The position numbers were made by a program, and so were the translations under genes. Below are positions 37,465-45,189 of a DNA stretch of 64,000 nucleotides, one piece after another. Position 1 is the stretch's first letter, and the number at the start of each line of letters is the position of its first letter. Location: assembly GCF_900156525.1 (NCBI RefSeq), contig NZ_FTPS01000001.1, positions 1,426,001-1,490,000 on the forward strand, given 5' to 3'. Origin of the DNA: Pontibaca methylaminivorans. GTDB taxonomy: Bacteria > Pseudomonadota > Alphaproteobacteria > Rhodobacterales > Rhodobacteraceae. Below the pieces are notes generated by a model. It did no database searches and was not told where the DNA came from. It was given only the letters and a program-made list of their open reading frames with translations.

Positions 37465-37884
37465 TCATTCTTCGGAGACGGGGCCGCGCAGCGTCTTGAT
37501 CCGGCTGCGGGCGCGTTTGGTGTCGAGGCGGCGGCGTTTCGAGGCCAGTGTCGGGCGGGTCGGGATGCGCCGCTTTGGCGCGACGAGCGCGCGGCGGACG
37601 AGGTCGGCCAGCCGTTCGCGGGCGATGTCGCGGTTTCGCGCCTGGCTGCGGCTTTCGCTGCACTGGATGATGATGGCGCCCTCGCTGTTCCAGCGCCGCC
37701 CGGCGATGCGTTTCAGCCGTGCCTTGACCGGCGGTGGCAAGGACGGCGAGCGCGCCGCCTCGAACCGCAGTTCGACCGCGGTTGCGACCTTGTTCACGTT
37801 CTGCCCGCCCGGGCCCGACGCCTGGATGAAGCTTTCGGTGAGTTCCCAGTCTTCGAGAGAAATCTCGTCGGTAATCCGCAACAT
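37465..37884 (-). CDS. arfB: alternative ribosome-rescue factor ArfB (YaeJ)
   Basis: A 139-residue peptidyl-tRNA hydrolase of the release-factor family that frees ribosomes stalled on mRNAs without a stop codon. The catalytic GGQ is at 26-28 in QASGPGGQNVNKVAT. The C-terminal basic tail (KRRRLDTKRARSRIKT) that enters the empty mRNA channel is present, rich in Arg/Lys. The ATG at 37884 gives MLRITDEISLEDWEL. The 266-base upstream gap contains a mini reading frame and hairpins that may control this gene. Confidence 0.95.
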   Translation of the reverse strand: MLRITDEISLEDWELTESFIQASGPGGQNVNKVATAVELRFEAARSPSLPPPVKARLKRIAGRRWNSEGAIIIQCSESRSQARNRDIARERLADLVRRALVAPKRRIPTRPTLASKRRRLDTKRARSRIKTLRGPVSEE

Positions 37885-37919
37885 GGGTGGATGTTAGCGC
37901 GTGCCGCGCGACACAGGAA

Positions 37920-37957
37920 GGGCCGCCCGTTGCGCGGACGGCCCCGAAAGCTTTCGG
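37920..37957 (-). terminator. double hairpin between the mini reading frame and arfB
   Basis: A nine-position stem with one mismatch (GGGCCG.CC/GG.CGGCCC, 37920-37944) has a 7-base loop. It abuts the perfect 14-base palindrome CCGAAAGCTTTCGG (37944-37957). On the minus strand the first stem is followed by TTCCTGTGT, only moderately U-rich. It lies 36 bases before the arfB ATG, so it could end an upstream transcript or act as an attenuator. The two structures share a base and could be mutually exclusive. Confidence 0.45.
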
Positions 37958-38019
37958 AAGGCGGTGCCGGTCCGACACCTGTGCCGGATCAGACCGGATA
38001 CCGGATGCCCGGGGCTGCC

Positions 38020-38076
38020 CTAGCGCCCGGCCTCCGTACCTGTTCCGACACCACGTTCCATTATCTTTCTCGACAC
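38020..38076 (-). CDS. candidate 18-codon leader peptide with an extreme Shine-Dalgarno
   Basis: GTG at 38074-38076 opens a frame of 18 codons (VSRKIMERGVGTGTEAGR) ending in TAG. It is preceded by AAAAGGAGGTGGTCCA (to 38092), which can pair with the 16S rRNA 3' end over 16 bases with a single G-U wobble. The peptide uses AGA and ATA as codons 3 and 5, both rare in this GC-rich genome. The translation signal is far stronger than that of any neighbour, yet the product is tiny, as in leader peptides. It lies between queT and arfB on their strand. An alternative is that the element is a non-coding RNA on either strand. Confidence 0.4.
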   Translation of the reverse strand: MSRKIMERGVGTGTEAGR

Positions 38077-38150
38077 TGGACCACCTCCTTTTCTTGCTGT
38101 TGAACCTGCGGGCAGGGTGCCATGGACCGGCGCAAATACCAAACGATATT

Positions 38151-38777
38151 TCAGGCAGTCCGCAGATGGCGGCCGAACCGCGCGACGATCATGCGGAAGG
38201 GGACGAGCGCGAGGAGCGCGAGCGCGAGCTTGACCATCCAGTCGGCAAGCGCGAGCGATACCCAGAGCGGCAGGGCCGGGCCGAGCCCGAGCAGCGGCAG
38301 CACCTCGTTCGCCCAGGCGATGTCCGCGCCGGGATCAATCATCGCGAGCCGGGCCGAGAAGGCGATGGTGAAGAAAAGCACCGTGTCGACCATCGAGCCG
38401 AGCAGGGTCGAGACCAGCGGCGCCTGCCACCAGCTGCGCCGCCGCAGCGCCGCGAAGATCGCGACATCGAGCATCTGCGCGGTGAGGAAGGCGGTGCCCG
38501 AGGCGAGCGCGACCCGCAGCGTGACGATCGGCCCCGATATGCCCATGATCTGCGTGCCGATCAGCGAGCAGGCGACGCCGGTCAGGAACCCCGCGAACAC
38601 CACGCGCCGGGCCGCCGCAGCGCCATGGAAGCGGTTGGTGAGGTCGGTCACCAGGAACGCCAGCGGATAGGTGAAGGCCCCCCAGGTGAGCCATTGCCCG
38701 AACAGGAACTGCACGAGGATGTTCGAGGCCACCACGATGGCGGCCATGGCGATGATGCCGGGGAGATAGCGACGCAT
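38151..38777 (-). CDS. queuosine precursor transporter (QueT/YhhQ, VUT family)
   Basis: A 208-residue membrane protein of the VUT/DUF165 family, implicated in uptake of queuosine precursors (preQ0/preQ1). About six helices are visible. Family blocks are SNILVQFLFGQWLTWGAFTY near the N-terminus, FLVTDLTNRFHG with the conserved acidic-polar pair, and SGTAFLTAQMLDVAIFAALR in the middle. The ATG at 38777 (MRRYLPGII) is chosen; a TTG seven codons upstream is an alternative. No preQ1 riboswitch or que genes are seen next to it. Confidence 0.9.
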   Translation of the reverse strand: MRRYLPGIIAMAAIVVASNILVQFLFGQWLTWGAFTYPLAFLVTDLTNRFHGAAAARRVVFAGFLTGVACSLIGTQIMGISGPIVTLRVALASGTAFLTAQMLDVAIFAALRRRSWWQAPLVSTLLGSMVDTVLFFTIAFSARLAMIDPGADIAWANEVLPLLGLGPALPLWVSLALADWMVKLALALLALVPFRMIVARFGRHLRTA

Positions 38778-38872
38778 GTGCCGGGTCCGTTTTGACAAGG
38801 TTGCGGAAACTTGGCCCTCCGGGGCGGCTGCGGGATAGCGCGGGCAGGCGCGGCATGCAAGCGCCCGCGGCG

Positions 38873-39760
38873 CTAGTCGGGCAGCCGGTATTCCACAAGC
38901 TCGGTGCGCTGGAGAAAGAAGAAATTGTCATCCGACACCATGGTGGCGCGCAGCCGGCCCCTGTCGTCGCGCCAGATGGCGACGCCTTCGAGGTTGTCAT
39001 GGGTGCCGGTCGCGGTTTCGAGCAGGGTTTCCTCGTCATGGGGCCGGTCGCCGTCGATACGCCAGCGGCGCAGCCGGCTTTGGAACCCGAGCGGCGGATT
39101 GAAGGCGCGCTCCAGCACATAAAGCCGCCCGTCGGGGCCGAAATCCGCGCCCACGGGAACGAAGCGCCCGCGCGGCGGCAGGGTGAAGGGCACGGACCAT
39201 TCCCTGCCGTCCCAGCGGAAGACCGGGATCGCGCCGCTGGCGTCGCGCCATTCCTCGGGCATCGTGTAAAGACGGCCCCGGTCGTCGATCGCAAGCGATT
39301 CGAGCGAACCGTTCCGGGGCATCTCGCGGAACGCCGGAGGGCGGGGCAGCACATGGGCCTTGCTGTCGGGGCGATCATAGCGAACGACGCGCGTGCGCCC
39401 TTCGAAGGAGACGTAGATCGTGCCGTCCCCGGCGATGGCGAGTCCCTCCGAATCGGCCCCCGGGCCTTTCAGGCGCCTGCCGACCGCCGATTTCAGATGT
39501 GCGGGCTCGCCGGTCGCGATCGCGGCGATCCGGCCGTCTTCGCGGGTGACGCGCGTGCGCAGCAGCACGCCCTCGTCGCTCAGCACCGTCATTTCGATGC
39601 CGTCGGCCGATATGTCGATGCCCGACCAGCCGCCGAACCATGGCTCGTCGATCTGCCAGCGCGCACTGTGCAGATGCACCCCCGCCGGGTGGCCGGCGGC
39701 GGCGGGAACGCAGACGAGCGCAAGCGCGAGGATCAGTTTTGTTGCAGGACGGAAACGCAT
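38873..39760 (-). CDS. exported esterase-like/phytase-like beta-propeller protein
   Basis: A 295-residue protein with a Sec signal peptide (about residues 1-22) and a domain resembling the esterase-like-activity-of-phytase family. It includes WSGIDISADGIEMTVLSDEG, DSEGLAIAGDGTIYVSFEGR, SLESLAIDDRGRLYTMPEEW, the PVGADFGPDGRLYVLERAF block, and NLEGVAIWRDDRGRLRATMV. The repeated GL.I...G..Y.. pattern suggests a beta-propeller. The substrate is unknown. Its start overlaps the end of mepA by 28 bases, so it is co-transcribed and possibly coupled. Confidence 0.87.
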   Translation of the reverse strand: MRFRPATKLILALALVCVPAAAGHPAGVHLHSARWQIDEPWFGGWSGIDISADGIEMTVLSDEGVLLRTRVTREDGRIAAIATGEPAHLKSAVGRRLKGPGADSEGLAIAGDGTIYVSFEGRTRVVRYDRPDSKAHVLPRPPAFREMPRNGSLESLAIDDRGRLYTMPEEWRDASGAIPVFRWDGREWSVPFTLPPRGRFVPVGADFGPDGRLYVLERAFNPPLGFQSRLRRWRIDGDRPHDEETLLETATGTHDNLEGVAIWRDDRGRLRATMVSDDNFFFLQRTELVEYRLPD

Positions 39761-40593
39761 TGCGCGGGCAGGTCGGCGAGGGTGTATTCCCGCTTGGGCT
39801 GGGGTTTGGGCGCATTCGGATCAGGCGGCGGCGGGTTCAGGATGTTGTTGACCCATTGCTGTGCCTCGGCGCAGCCGTCGCCGGGGGGCGGCGGATCCTG
39901 ATCGACGCAACCCGCAGCGCCTTTGGGGCAATTGAGCCGGACGTGGAAATGGGTCTGGTGGCCCCACCACGGGCGGATCTTGCGCAGCCAGTCGCGGTTG
40001 CCGGTGGCCTCCTGGCAAAGGCGCACCTTGGCCCCGGGAAAGATGAAGATGCGGGCGACGCGCTTGTCCATGGCGGCGGCGCGCAGGATCAGGTGATGCG
40101 CCGCGCTCCAGTTCTCGTTGACGAAGGCGCCGTTCGGACTGCTGAGTGAGATCGAGGAGATATTCTCGCGCTGCTGCGGCGTGAGGTCGAGCCGGGTCGC
40201 CGGCAGCAGCCAGATGTCGGCGTCGAGCCCGATCTGGTGACTGGCATGGCCGGTGCGCATCGGTCCGCCGCGGGGCTGGCTGATGTCACCGATGTAAAGC
40301 CCGCTCCAGCCGGGCTGCTGCGCGGCATAGGCGCTGAGCCCGGCAAGGAAGTTCAGCGTCTCGGGGTGGCCCCAGTTGCGGTTGCGCGACAGCCGCATCG
40401 CCTGCCATGTGGGGCCGGTTTCGGCAAACTGCATCGCCCCGGCGACACAGCCGCGCGAATAGCCCCCGAAAGCGGCCGGCTGATGCGGCGATCCATTCCG
40501 CACCGCGCCGAAAAGCTGTTTGGCGAGCGGTTCGGCGCTTGCCGGCAGGGCAAGGGCGATGACCATCAGGCAGGCTGTGACGATGCGTCCCAT
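39733..40593 (-). CDS. mepA: penicillin-insensitive murein endopeptidase MepA
   Basis: A 286-residue periplasmic LAS-type metallopeptidase that cuts D-Ala-DAP cross-links in peptidoglycan. A signal peptide (about 1-20, ending ASA) is followed by GSYSRGCVAGA-like FGGYSRGCVAGAMQF. The zinc ligands are in TGHASHQIGLDADIWLLP (His, Asp) and PWWGHQTHFHVRLNCP (His). Disulfide-type cysteines are typical of MepA. The SD GGAG lies 7 bases upstream of the ATG at 40593. It overlaps the permease gene before it and the phytase-like gene after it by 28 bases each. Confidence 0.95.
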   Translation of the reverse strand: MGRIVTACLMVIALALPASAEPLAKQLFGAVRNGSPHQPAAFGGYSRGCVAGAMQFAETGPTWQAMRLSRNRNWGHPETLNFLAGLSAYAAQQPGWSGLYIGDISQPRGGPMRTGHASHQIGLDADIWLLPATRLDLTPQQRENISSISLSSPNGAFVNENWSAAHHLILRAAAMDKRVARIFIFPGAKVRLCQEATGNRDWLRKIRPWWGHQTHFHVRLNCPKGAAGCVDQDPPPPGDGCAEAQQWVNNILNPPPPDPNAPKPQPKREYTLADLPAQCVSVLQQN

Positions 40594-41924
40594 GTGCGAT
40601 CTCCGTCAGGTTTGACCCAGGTTAGCAGGAACAGGCCCGCAAGGAACAGCAGGATCAGCGGCGCGACGCCCAGTTGCTGGCTGCCCGTGGCCCAGGTGGC
40701 GATGCCGATCGCGAGCGGGGCAAGGAACGACGTGGCCTTTCCCGAAAGCGCGTAAAGGCCGAAGGCTTCGGTCATGCGGGCGGGATCCGCCTGCCGCACC
40801 ATCATGGTGCGGCTTGCCGCCTGCAGGACGCCGCCGGCGGCGCCGATCGCCATGCCGACCACGTAAAACAGCGCATCGGGCAGGACCGACCCCGGCGCGA
40901 CCGCGATCCCGAACACCGACTGACGCGAAATGAACAGGATCGCGCAGGCCACCAGCAGAAGCAGCAGGTTGCAGGCCACGATCACGGGCTTCGGCCCGAG
41001 CGCACTGTCCGCCCGGCCGCCGATCCAGGCGAAGACCGCGCCCGAGACGATGGCCAGGATGCCGAAGATCCCGGTGTCGGTCACGCTCCAGTCCAGCACC
41101 CCGGCGGCGTAGATGCCGCCGAAGACATACATGCCGTTCAGCGCATCGCGGTAGAACATGGACGAGGCCAGATAGGAAAACAGGCTGCGTTCCCGCGGCA
41201 GGCGGCGCAGGGTCCGGCCGAGATCGCGCAGCGCCGCCGCCGTGGCTCTGCCGGGAGCCGGCGCCGGGCCGCGCTCGCGCATCCAGAGGAAGAACGGCAC
41301 CATGAAAAGCGCATACCAGAGGGCGACGAAGGGGCCGACGAAACGGGTTCCCTCGCGCGCCTGCGGATCAAGGCCGAACAGCGGCTCGATCCCGGCAAGG
41401 GTGCGTCCGGTCGCCGGGTTTTCGGCAAACAGGGCCAGCATGATCACAAGCGCAAGCAGCCCCCCCACATAGCCGAAGGCCCAGCCGTTGCCCGAGATCC
41501 GCCCGATCTGCTCCGGCGGGCCGAGATCGGGGAGCATGGCATTGGTAAAGATCGTCGCGAATTCCATCCCGATCAGGCCAAGTGCAAAGAAGGCAAGCGT
41601 CAGCACGAGGTGGAAATCGTCGGGCCTTGCCTGCCAGAGCCCGAGGCTCCCGATCAGGTAGAGCACCGAAAAGGCGAGGATCCAGCGCATCCGGTGCCCG
41701 CCCGTGTCCGCAAGTGCCCCGAGCACCGGCGCCAGCAGCGCGATCACCACCCCGGCCAGCCCGACGCCGAACCCCCAGGCGCTTTGCGCGCCCGCACCGC
41801 TGCCGAGGATCTCCTTGACATAGGGCCCGAAGATGAAGGTCAGCAAAAGCGTGTTGTAGGGCTGGCTGGCAAAGTCGAAAAAGAACCACCCCCAGATGCG
41901 CCGGCGCGGCGAAATCACTTGCAT
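40566..41924 (-). CDS. MFS permease of the UMF1/Atg22-like family
   Basis: A 452-residue inner-membrane protein with about 12 helices. The N-terminus RIWGWFFFDFASQPYNTLLL is the hallmark of the UMF1/Atg22-like MFS branch (W-x-x-x-D-x-A-x-x-x-Y). A typical MFS loop ALADTGGHRMRWI follows helix 2 and the second half has AWIGGRADSALGPKPVIVA. Fungal Atg22 exports amino acids from vacuoles; bacterial substrates are unknown. It is the first gene of a run with mepA and the phytase-like gene, all overlapping. Confidence 0.9.
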   Translation of the reverse strand: MQVISPRRRIWGWFFFDFASQPYNTLLLTFIFGPYVKEILGSGAGAQSAWGFGVGLAGVVIALLAPVLGALADTGGHRMRWILAFSVLYLIGSLGLWQARPDDFHLVLTLAFFALGLIGMEFATIFTNAMLPDLGPPEQIGRISGNGWAFGYVGGLLALVIMLALFAENPATGRTLAGIEPLFGLDPQAREGTRFVGPFVALWYALFMVPFFLWMRERGPAPAPGRATAAALRDLGRTLRRLPRERSLFSYLASSMFYRDALNGMYVFGGIYAAGVLDWSVTDTGIFGILAIVSGAVFAWIGGRADSALGPKPVIVACNLLLLLVACAILFISRQSVFGIAVAPGSVLPDALFYVVGMAIGAAGGVLQAASRTMMVRQADPARMTEAFGLYALSGKATSFLAPLAIGIATWATGSQQLGVAPLILLFLAGLFLLTWVKPDGDRTWDASSQPA

Positions 41925-42057
41925 GGCTGTCCCTTCCCTGGCCGGCCGCGAAGATGGCGGGCTTTACCCCGGCGATCAAGCCGCAACCCGCTGTTGCGGC
42001 CTTGTCCTTTTGCGCTTCTCCGCTTAGGTCAGGGGCGTTCGCAGACGGAGAGGCACG

Positions 42058-42345
42058 ATGCAGTCCCTGTTTCAGATTCTGATGCTGTTGCTCGATGTCG
42101 TCTGGTTCATCGTCATCGCCCATGTGGTCATGAGCTGGCTCATCAATTTCCAGGTGCTGAACCTGCGCCAGCCGCTGGTGGCGCAGATCTGGCAGGGGCT
42201 GTCCCGCCTGCTCGAACCGCTCTATGCGCCGCTGCGCCGCATTCTGCCGCCCATGGGCGGGCTCGACCTGTCGCCGCTGGTGGTCCTGCTCGGCATCTTC
42301 GCCCTGCGCATCATCCTGATGAACAATAGCGCCGCCTTCTACTGA
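42058..42345 (+). CDS. YggT family membrane protein
   Basis: A 95-residue protein with two hydrophobic segments separated by the family loop LINFQVLNLRQPLVAQIWQG (about 34-53). The conserved ILPPMGGLDLSPLVVLLGIF is near 62-81. YggT proteins are small inner-membrane proteins of uncertain role, linked to osmotic stress or division in some bacteria. GGAG lies 8 bases before the ATG. The stop overlaps the recQ ATG by one base (TGATG), so the genes are coupled. Confidence 0.92.
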   Translation: MQSLFQILMLLLDVVWFIVIAHVVMSWLINFQVLNLRQPLVAQIWQGLSRLLEPLYAPLRRILPPMGGLDLSPLVVLLGIFALRIILMNNSAAFY

Positions 42346-44387
42346 TGGCGCCCGCCGCCACCGCGATCCTGCGCGAAACCTTCGGGTTCGACGATTTCCG
42401 CGCCGGCCAGGCCGAGATCATCGAGGCGGTGAGCCGCGGCGAGAACGTGCTGGCGATCATGCCGACGGGCGGGGGAAAATCGCTCTGCTACCAGATCCCG
42501 GCGCTGATGGGCGAGGGGCTTGCGGTCGTGATCTCGCCGCTGATCGCGCTCATGCGCGACCAGGTGTGCGCGCTCAGGGAAGCCGGGGTCGAGGCGGGGG
42601 CGCTGACCTCGGCCAACAGCCCCGAGGAAACCGATGCGGTCCTTGACGCGATCGGCGCCGGGCGGCTGAAACTGCTTTACATGGCGCCCGAGCGGCTGGC
42701 CTCGGCGGCGGCGCTGTCGCTCCTGCGGCGGGCGGATGTGCGACTGATCGCCGTGGACGAAGCCCATTGCGTGAGCGAATGGGGCCATGATTTCCGCCCC
42801 GATTACCTGCGCATCGGCGACCTGCGCCGCGCGCTCGACGTGCCGCTGGCGGCCTTTACCGCCACCGCCGACGAGCAGACCCGCGAGGAAATCGTGGCGC
42901 GCCTGTTTCAGGGCCATGCGCCGCGCATTTTCCTGCGCGGGTTCGACCGGCCGAACATCCACCTTGCCTTTGCCGTCAAGAACAGCCCGCGCCGCCAGAT
43001 CCTTGCCTTTGCCGAGGCGCGCCGCGAACGCGCGGGCATCGTCTATTGCGCGACCCGTGCCAAGACGGAAGCGCTGGCCCGCGCGCTGCAAGAGGCCGGC
43101 CATGCCGCCTGCCATTACCACGGCGGCATGGAGCCCGATGCGCGGCGTCTGGTCGAGGAACGTTTCGCGCGCGAGGACGGGCTCATCGTCGTGGCCACGG
43201 TCGCCTTCGGCATGGGGATCGACAAGCCCGACATCCGCTGGGTCGCCCATGCCGATCTGTCCAAGAGCATCGAATCCTATTACCAGGAAATCGGCCGTGC
43301 CGGGCGCGACGGTGCCCCGGCCGAGACGCTGACCCTGTTCGGCCCCGAGGACATCCGCCTGCGCCGTGCCCAGATCGACGAGGGGCTTGCCCCGCCCGAG
43401 CGTCGCGCGATGGATCACGGGCGGCTGAATGCACTGCTCGGACTGGCCGAGGCGCAGGAGTGCCGCCGCATCACGCTGCTCGGGTTTTTCGGCGAAAGCG
43501 CGGCGCCCTGCGGCAACTGCGATCTCTGCGATGCGCCGCCGCAACTGTTCGATGCGACGACCGCCGTGCGCAAGGCGCTCTCGGCGGCGTTGCGCACGGG
43601 CGAGCGTTTCGGCGCGGGCCATCTGATCGACGTGCTGACCGGGAACGCGACCGAGCGCCTGCGCGGGCTTGGCCACGATGCCTTGCCGACCTTCGGCGTC
43701 GGGCGCGAATTTTCCCGCAGCGAATGGCAGGGCCTGTTCCGGCAGATGATGGGGCACGATCTGCTGCGCCCGGACCCGAGCCGCCACGGTGCGCTGCGCA
43801 TGACCGAGGCGGCGCGCCCGATCCTGAAGGGCGAGGCAGCGATCACTCTGCGCCGCGACACGATCGCGAGCATTGAGCGCCGGCCGGTGGTGCGGGCGCT
43901 GGTGCGTGACGAGGATCAGCCGCTGTTTTCGGCGCTGCGGGCCAAGCGGCGCGCGCTGGCCGAGGCCGCATCGGTCCCGGCCTATGTGATCTTTCCCGAC
44001 CGCACCCTGATCGAGATGGCCGAAAACCGTCCCGCCGACATGGACGCCATGGCGCGGATCAGCGGCGTCGGGGCGAAAAAGCTGGAGCGTTACGGCGCGG
44101 CCTTTCTCGAGGTCATCGCGGGCGAGGTGGCGCCGCTGCACCCGGCACGGCGCAGGCTTGCCGGGGGCGAGGCCGGGCCGATATACGACAGGCTGATGGA
44201 GGCGCAGGCCGAGCTGGCCCGGGGACCGGGCGGAACCGGCAAACCGCTCAGCTGCTCGCATGCGCAGCTCGCGCGGGTGGCCCGGCTGGGGGCGGCCGAT
44301 GCGGATATGCTCGAGCGGCTTCTGGGAGAGCGGCGCGCCGAGCGTTTCGGCGCGGCATTTCTGGAAATCCTGCGCGCCGGTGACTGA
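42345..44387 (+). CDS. recQ: ATP-dependent DNA helicase RecQ
   Basis: A 680-residue 3'-5' helicase of superfamily 2 involved in recombination and fork repair. Walker A is PTGGGKSLCYQIPALMGEG (about 43-61), and the DEAH box is in LIAVDEAHCVSEWGHDFRPD. The Q-rich start QAEII is present, with YYQEIGRAGRDGAPAETLTL as motif VI. The RecQ zinc cysteines are retained (ECRRI...FGESAAPCGNCDLCDAP). An RQC winged helix is at about 405-490 and an HRDC domain at about 517-590 (ALRAKRRALAEAASVPAYVI). The last 60 residues form a further helical domain seen in alphaproteobacterial RecQ. Confidence 0.96.
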   Translation: MAPAATAILRETFGFDDFRAGQAEIIEAVSRGENVLAIMPTGGGKSLCYQIPALMGEGLAVVISPLIALMRDQVCALREAGVEAGALTSANSPEETDAVLDAIGAGRLKLLYMAPERLASAAALSLLRRADVRLIAVDEAHCVSEWGHDFRPDYLRIGDLRRALDVPLAAFTATADEQTREEIVARLFQGHAPRIFLRGFDRPNIHLAFAVKNSPRRQILAFAEARRERAGIVYCATRAKTEALARALQEAGHAACHYHGGMEPDARRLVEERFAREDGLIVVATVAFGMGIDKPDIRWVAHADLSKSIESYYQEIGRAGRDGAPAETLTLFGPEDIRLRRAQIDEGLAPPERRAMDHGRLNALLGLAEAQECRRITLLGFFGESAAPCGNCDLCDAPPQLFDATTAVRKALSAALRTGERFGAGHLIDVLTGNATERLRGLGHDALPTFGVGREFSRSEWQGLFRQMMGHDLLRPDPSRHGALRMTEAARPILKGEAAITLRRDTIASIERRPVVRALVRDEDQPLFSALRAKRRALAEAASVPAYVIFPDRTLIEMAENRPADMDAMARISGVGAKKLERYGAAFLEVIAGEVAPLHPARRRLAGGEAGPIYDRLMEAQAELARGPGGTGKPLSCSHAQLARVARLGAADADMLERLLGERRAERFGAAFLEILRAGD

Positions 44388-44417
44388 AGGCGCGCGGCGC
44401 AAGAAAGGGGAACGGCC

Positions 44418-45182
44418 ATGCTCGTGGTGATTTCGCCGGCGAAGAAGCTCGACTGGAGCGAGCGCGACATCGTGACGACGCAGCCCGCGTTCCTGGCCGA
44501 GGCGGACGAGCTTGTCGGGGTCGCGCGCGGGCTCGGGGTCGGGGATCTGCGCCGGCTGATGAAGATCAGCGAGAATCTGGCGCGGCTCAATCACGGGCGG
44601 TTCCGTGACTTTGCCCCGGCGCCTGCGCCCGAAGACACGCGCCCCGCGGCGCTGGCCTTTGCCGGTGACACCTATCAGGGGTTCGACGCGGCCAGCATGG
44701 ATGCCGACGAATGGCACTGGGCGCAGGATCACCTGCGGATTCTGTCCGGGCTTTACGGGCTGTTGCGCCCGCTCGACGCGATCCAGCCCTATCGGCTTGA
44801 AATGGGGAGCCGCCTTGCCACGGCGCGGGGAAAGTCGCTGTACGATTTCTGGGGCGACCGGCTGGCCGAGGCGCTGACCGAAACGGCGGCGGCGCTCGGC
44901 ACCCGGGTGCTGGTGAACTGCGCGAGCGAGGAATATTTCCGCGCCGCCGATCGCGATGCGCTCGGGCTCGATGTCGTGACGCCGGTCTTCATGGAGGAGC
45001 GCGACGGCAAGCCCGTGATCATCAGCTTTCACGCCAAAAAGGCGCGCGGCGCCATGGCGCGCTTCATCATCCGCCACCGCCTGAGCGACCCGGAGGCGTT
45101 GCGCGATTTCGACAGCGGCGGCTATGTCTGGAACGCCGCGCTTTCGGGACCGGGGCGCCCGGTGTTCCTGCGCGCGGGCTGA
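44418..45182 (+). CDS. yaaA: peroxide stress protein YaaA
   Basis: A 254-residue YaaA/DUF328 protein. In E. coli YaaA limits intracellular free iron during H2O2 stress, and it has DNA-binding properties. The N-terminus MLVVISPAKKLDWSE and the blocks PALAFAGDTYQGFDAASMDA-like AALAFAGDTYQGFDA, HLRILSGLYGLLRPLDAIQP, YRLEMGSRL, and HAKKARGAMARFIIRHRL are diagnostic. It starts 30 bases after recQ with GGGGA as SD, so a repair/oxidative-stress operon yggT-recQ-yaaA is plausible. Confidence 0.95.
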   Translation: MLVVISPAKKLDWSERDIVTTQPAFLAEADELVGVARGLGVGDLRRLMKISENLARLNHGRFRDFAPAPAPEDTRPAALAFAGDTYQGFDAASMDADEWHWAQDHLRILSGLYGLLRPLDAIQPYRLEMGSRLATARGKSLYDFWGDRLAEALTETAAALGTRVLVNCASEEYFRAADRDALGLDVVTPVFMEERDGKPVIISFHAKKARGAMARFIIRHRLSDPEALRDFDSGGYVWNAALSGPGRPVFLRAG

Positions 45183-45189
45183 GCACCCC

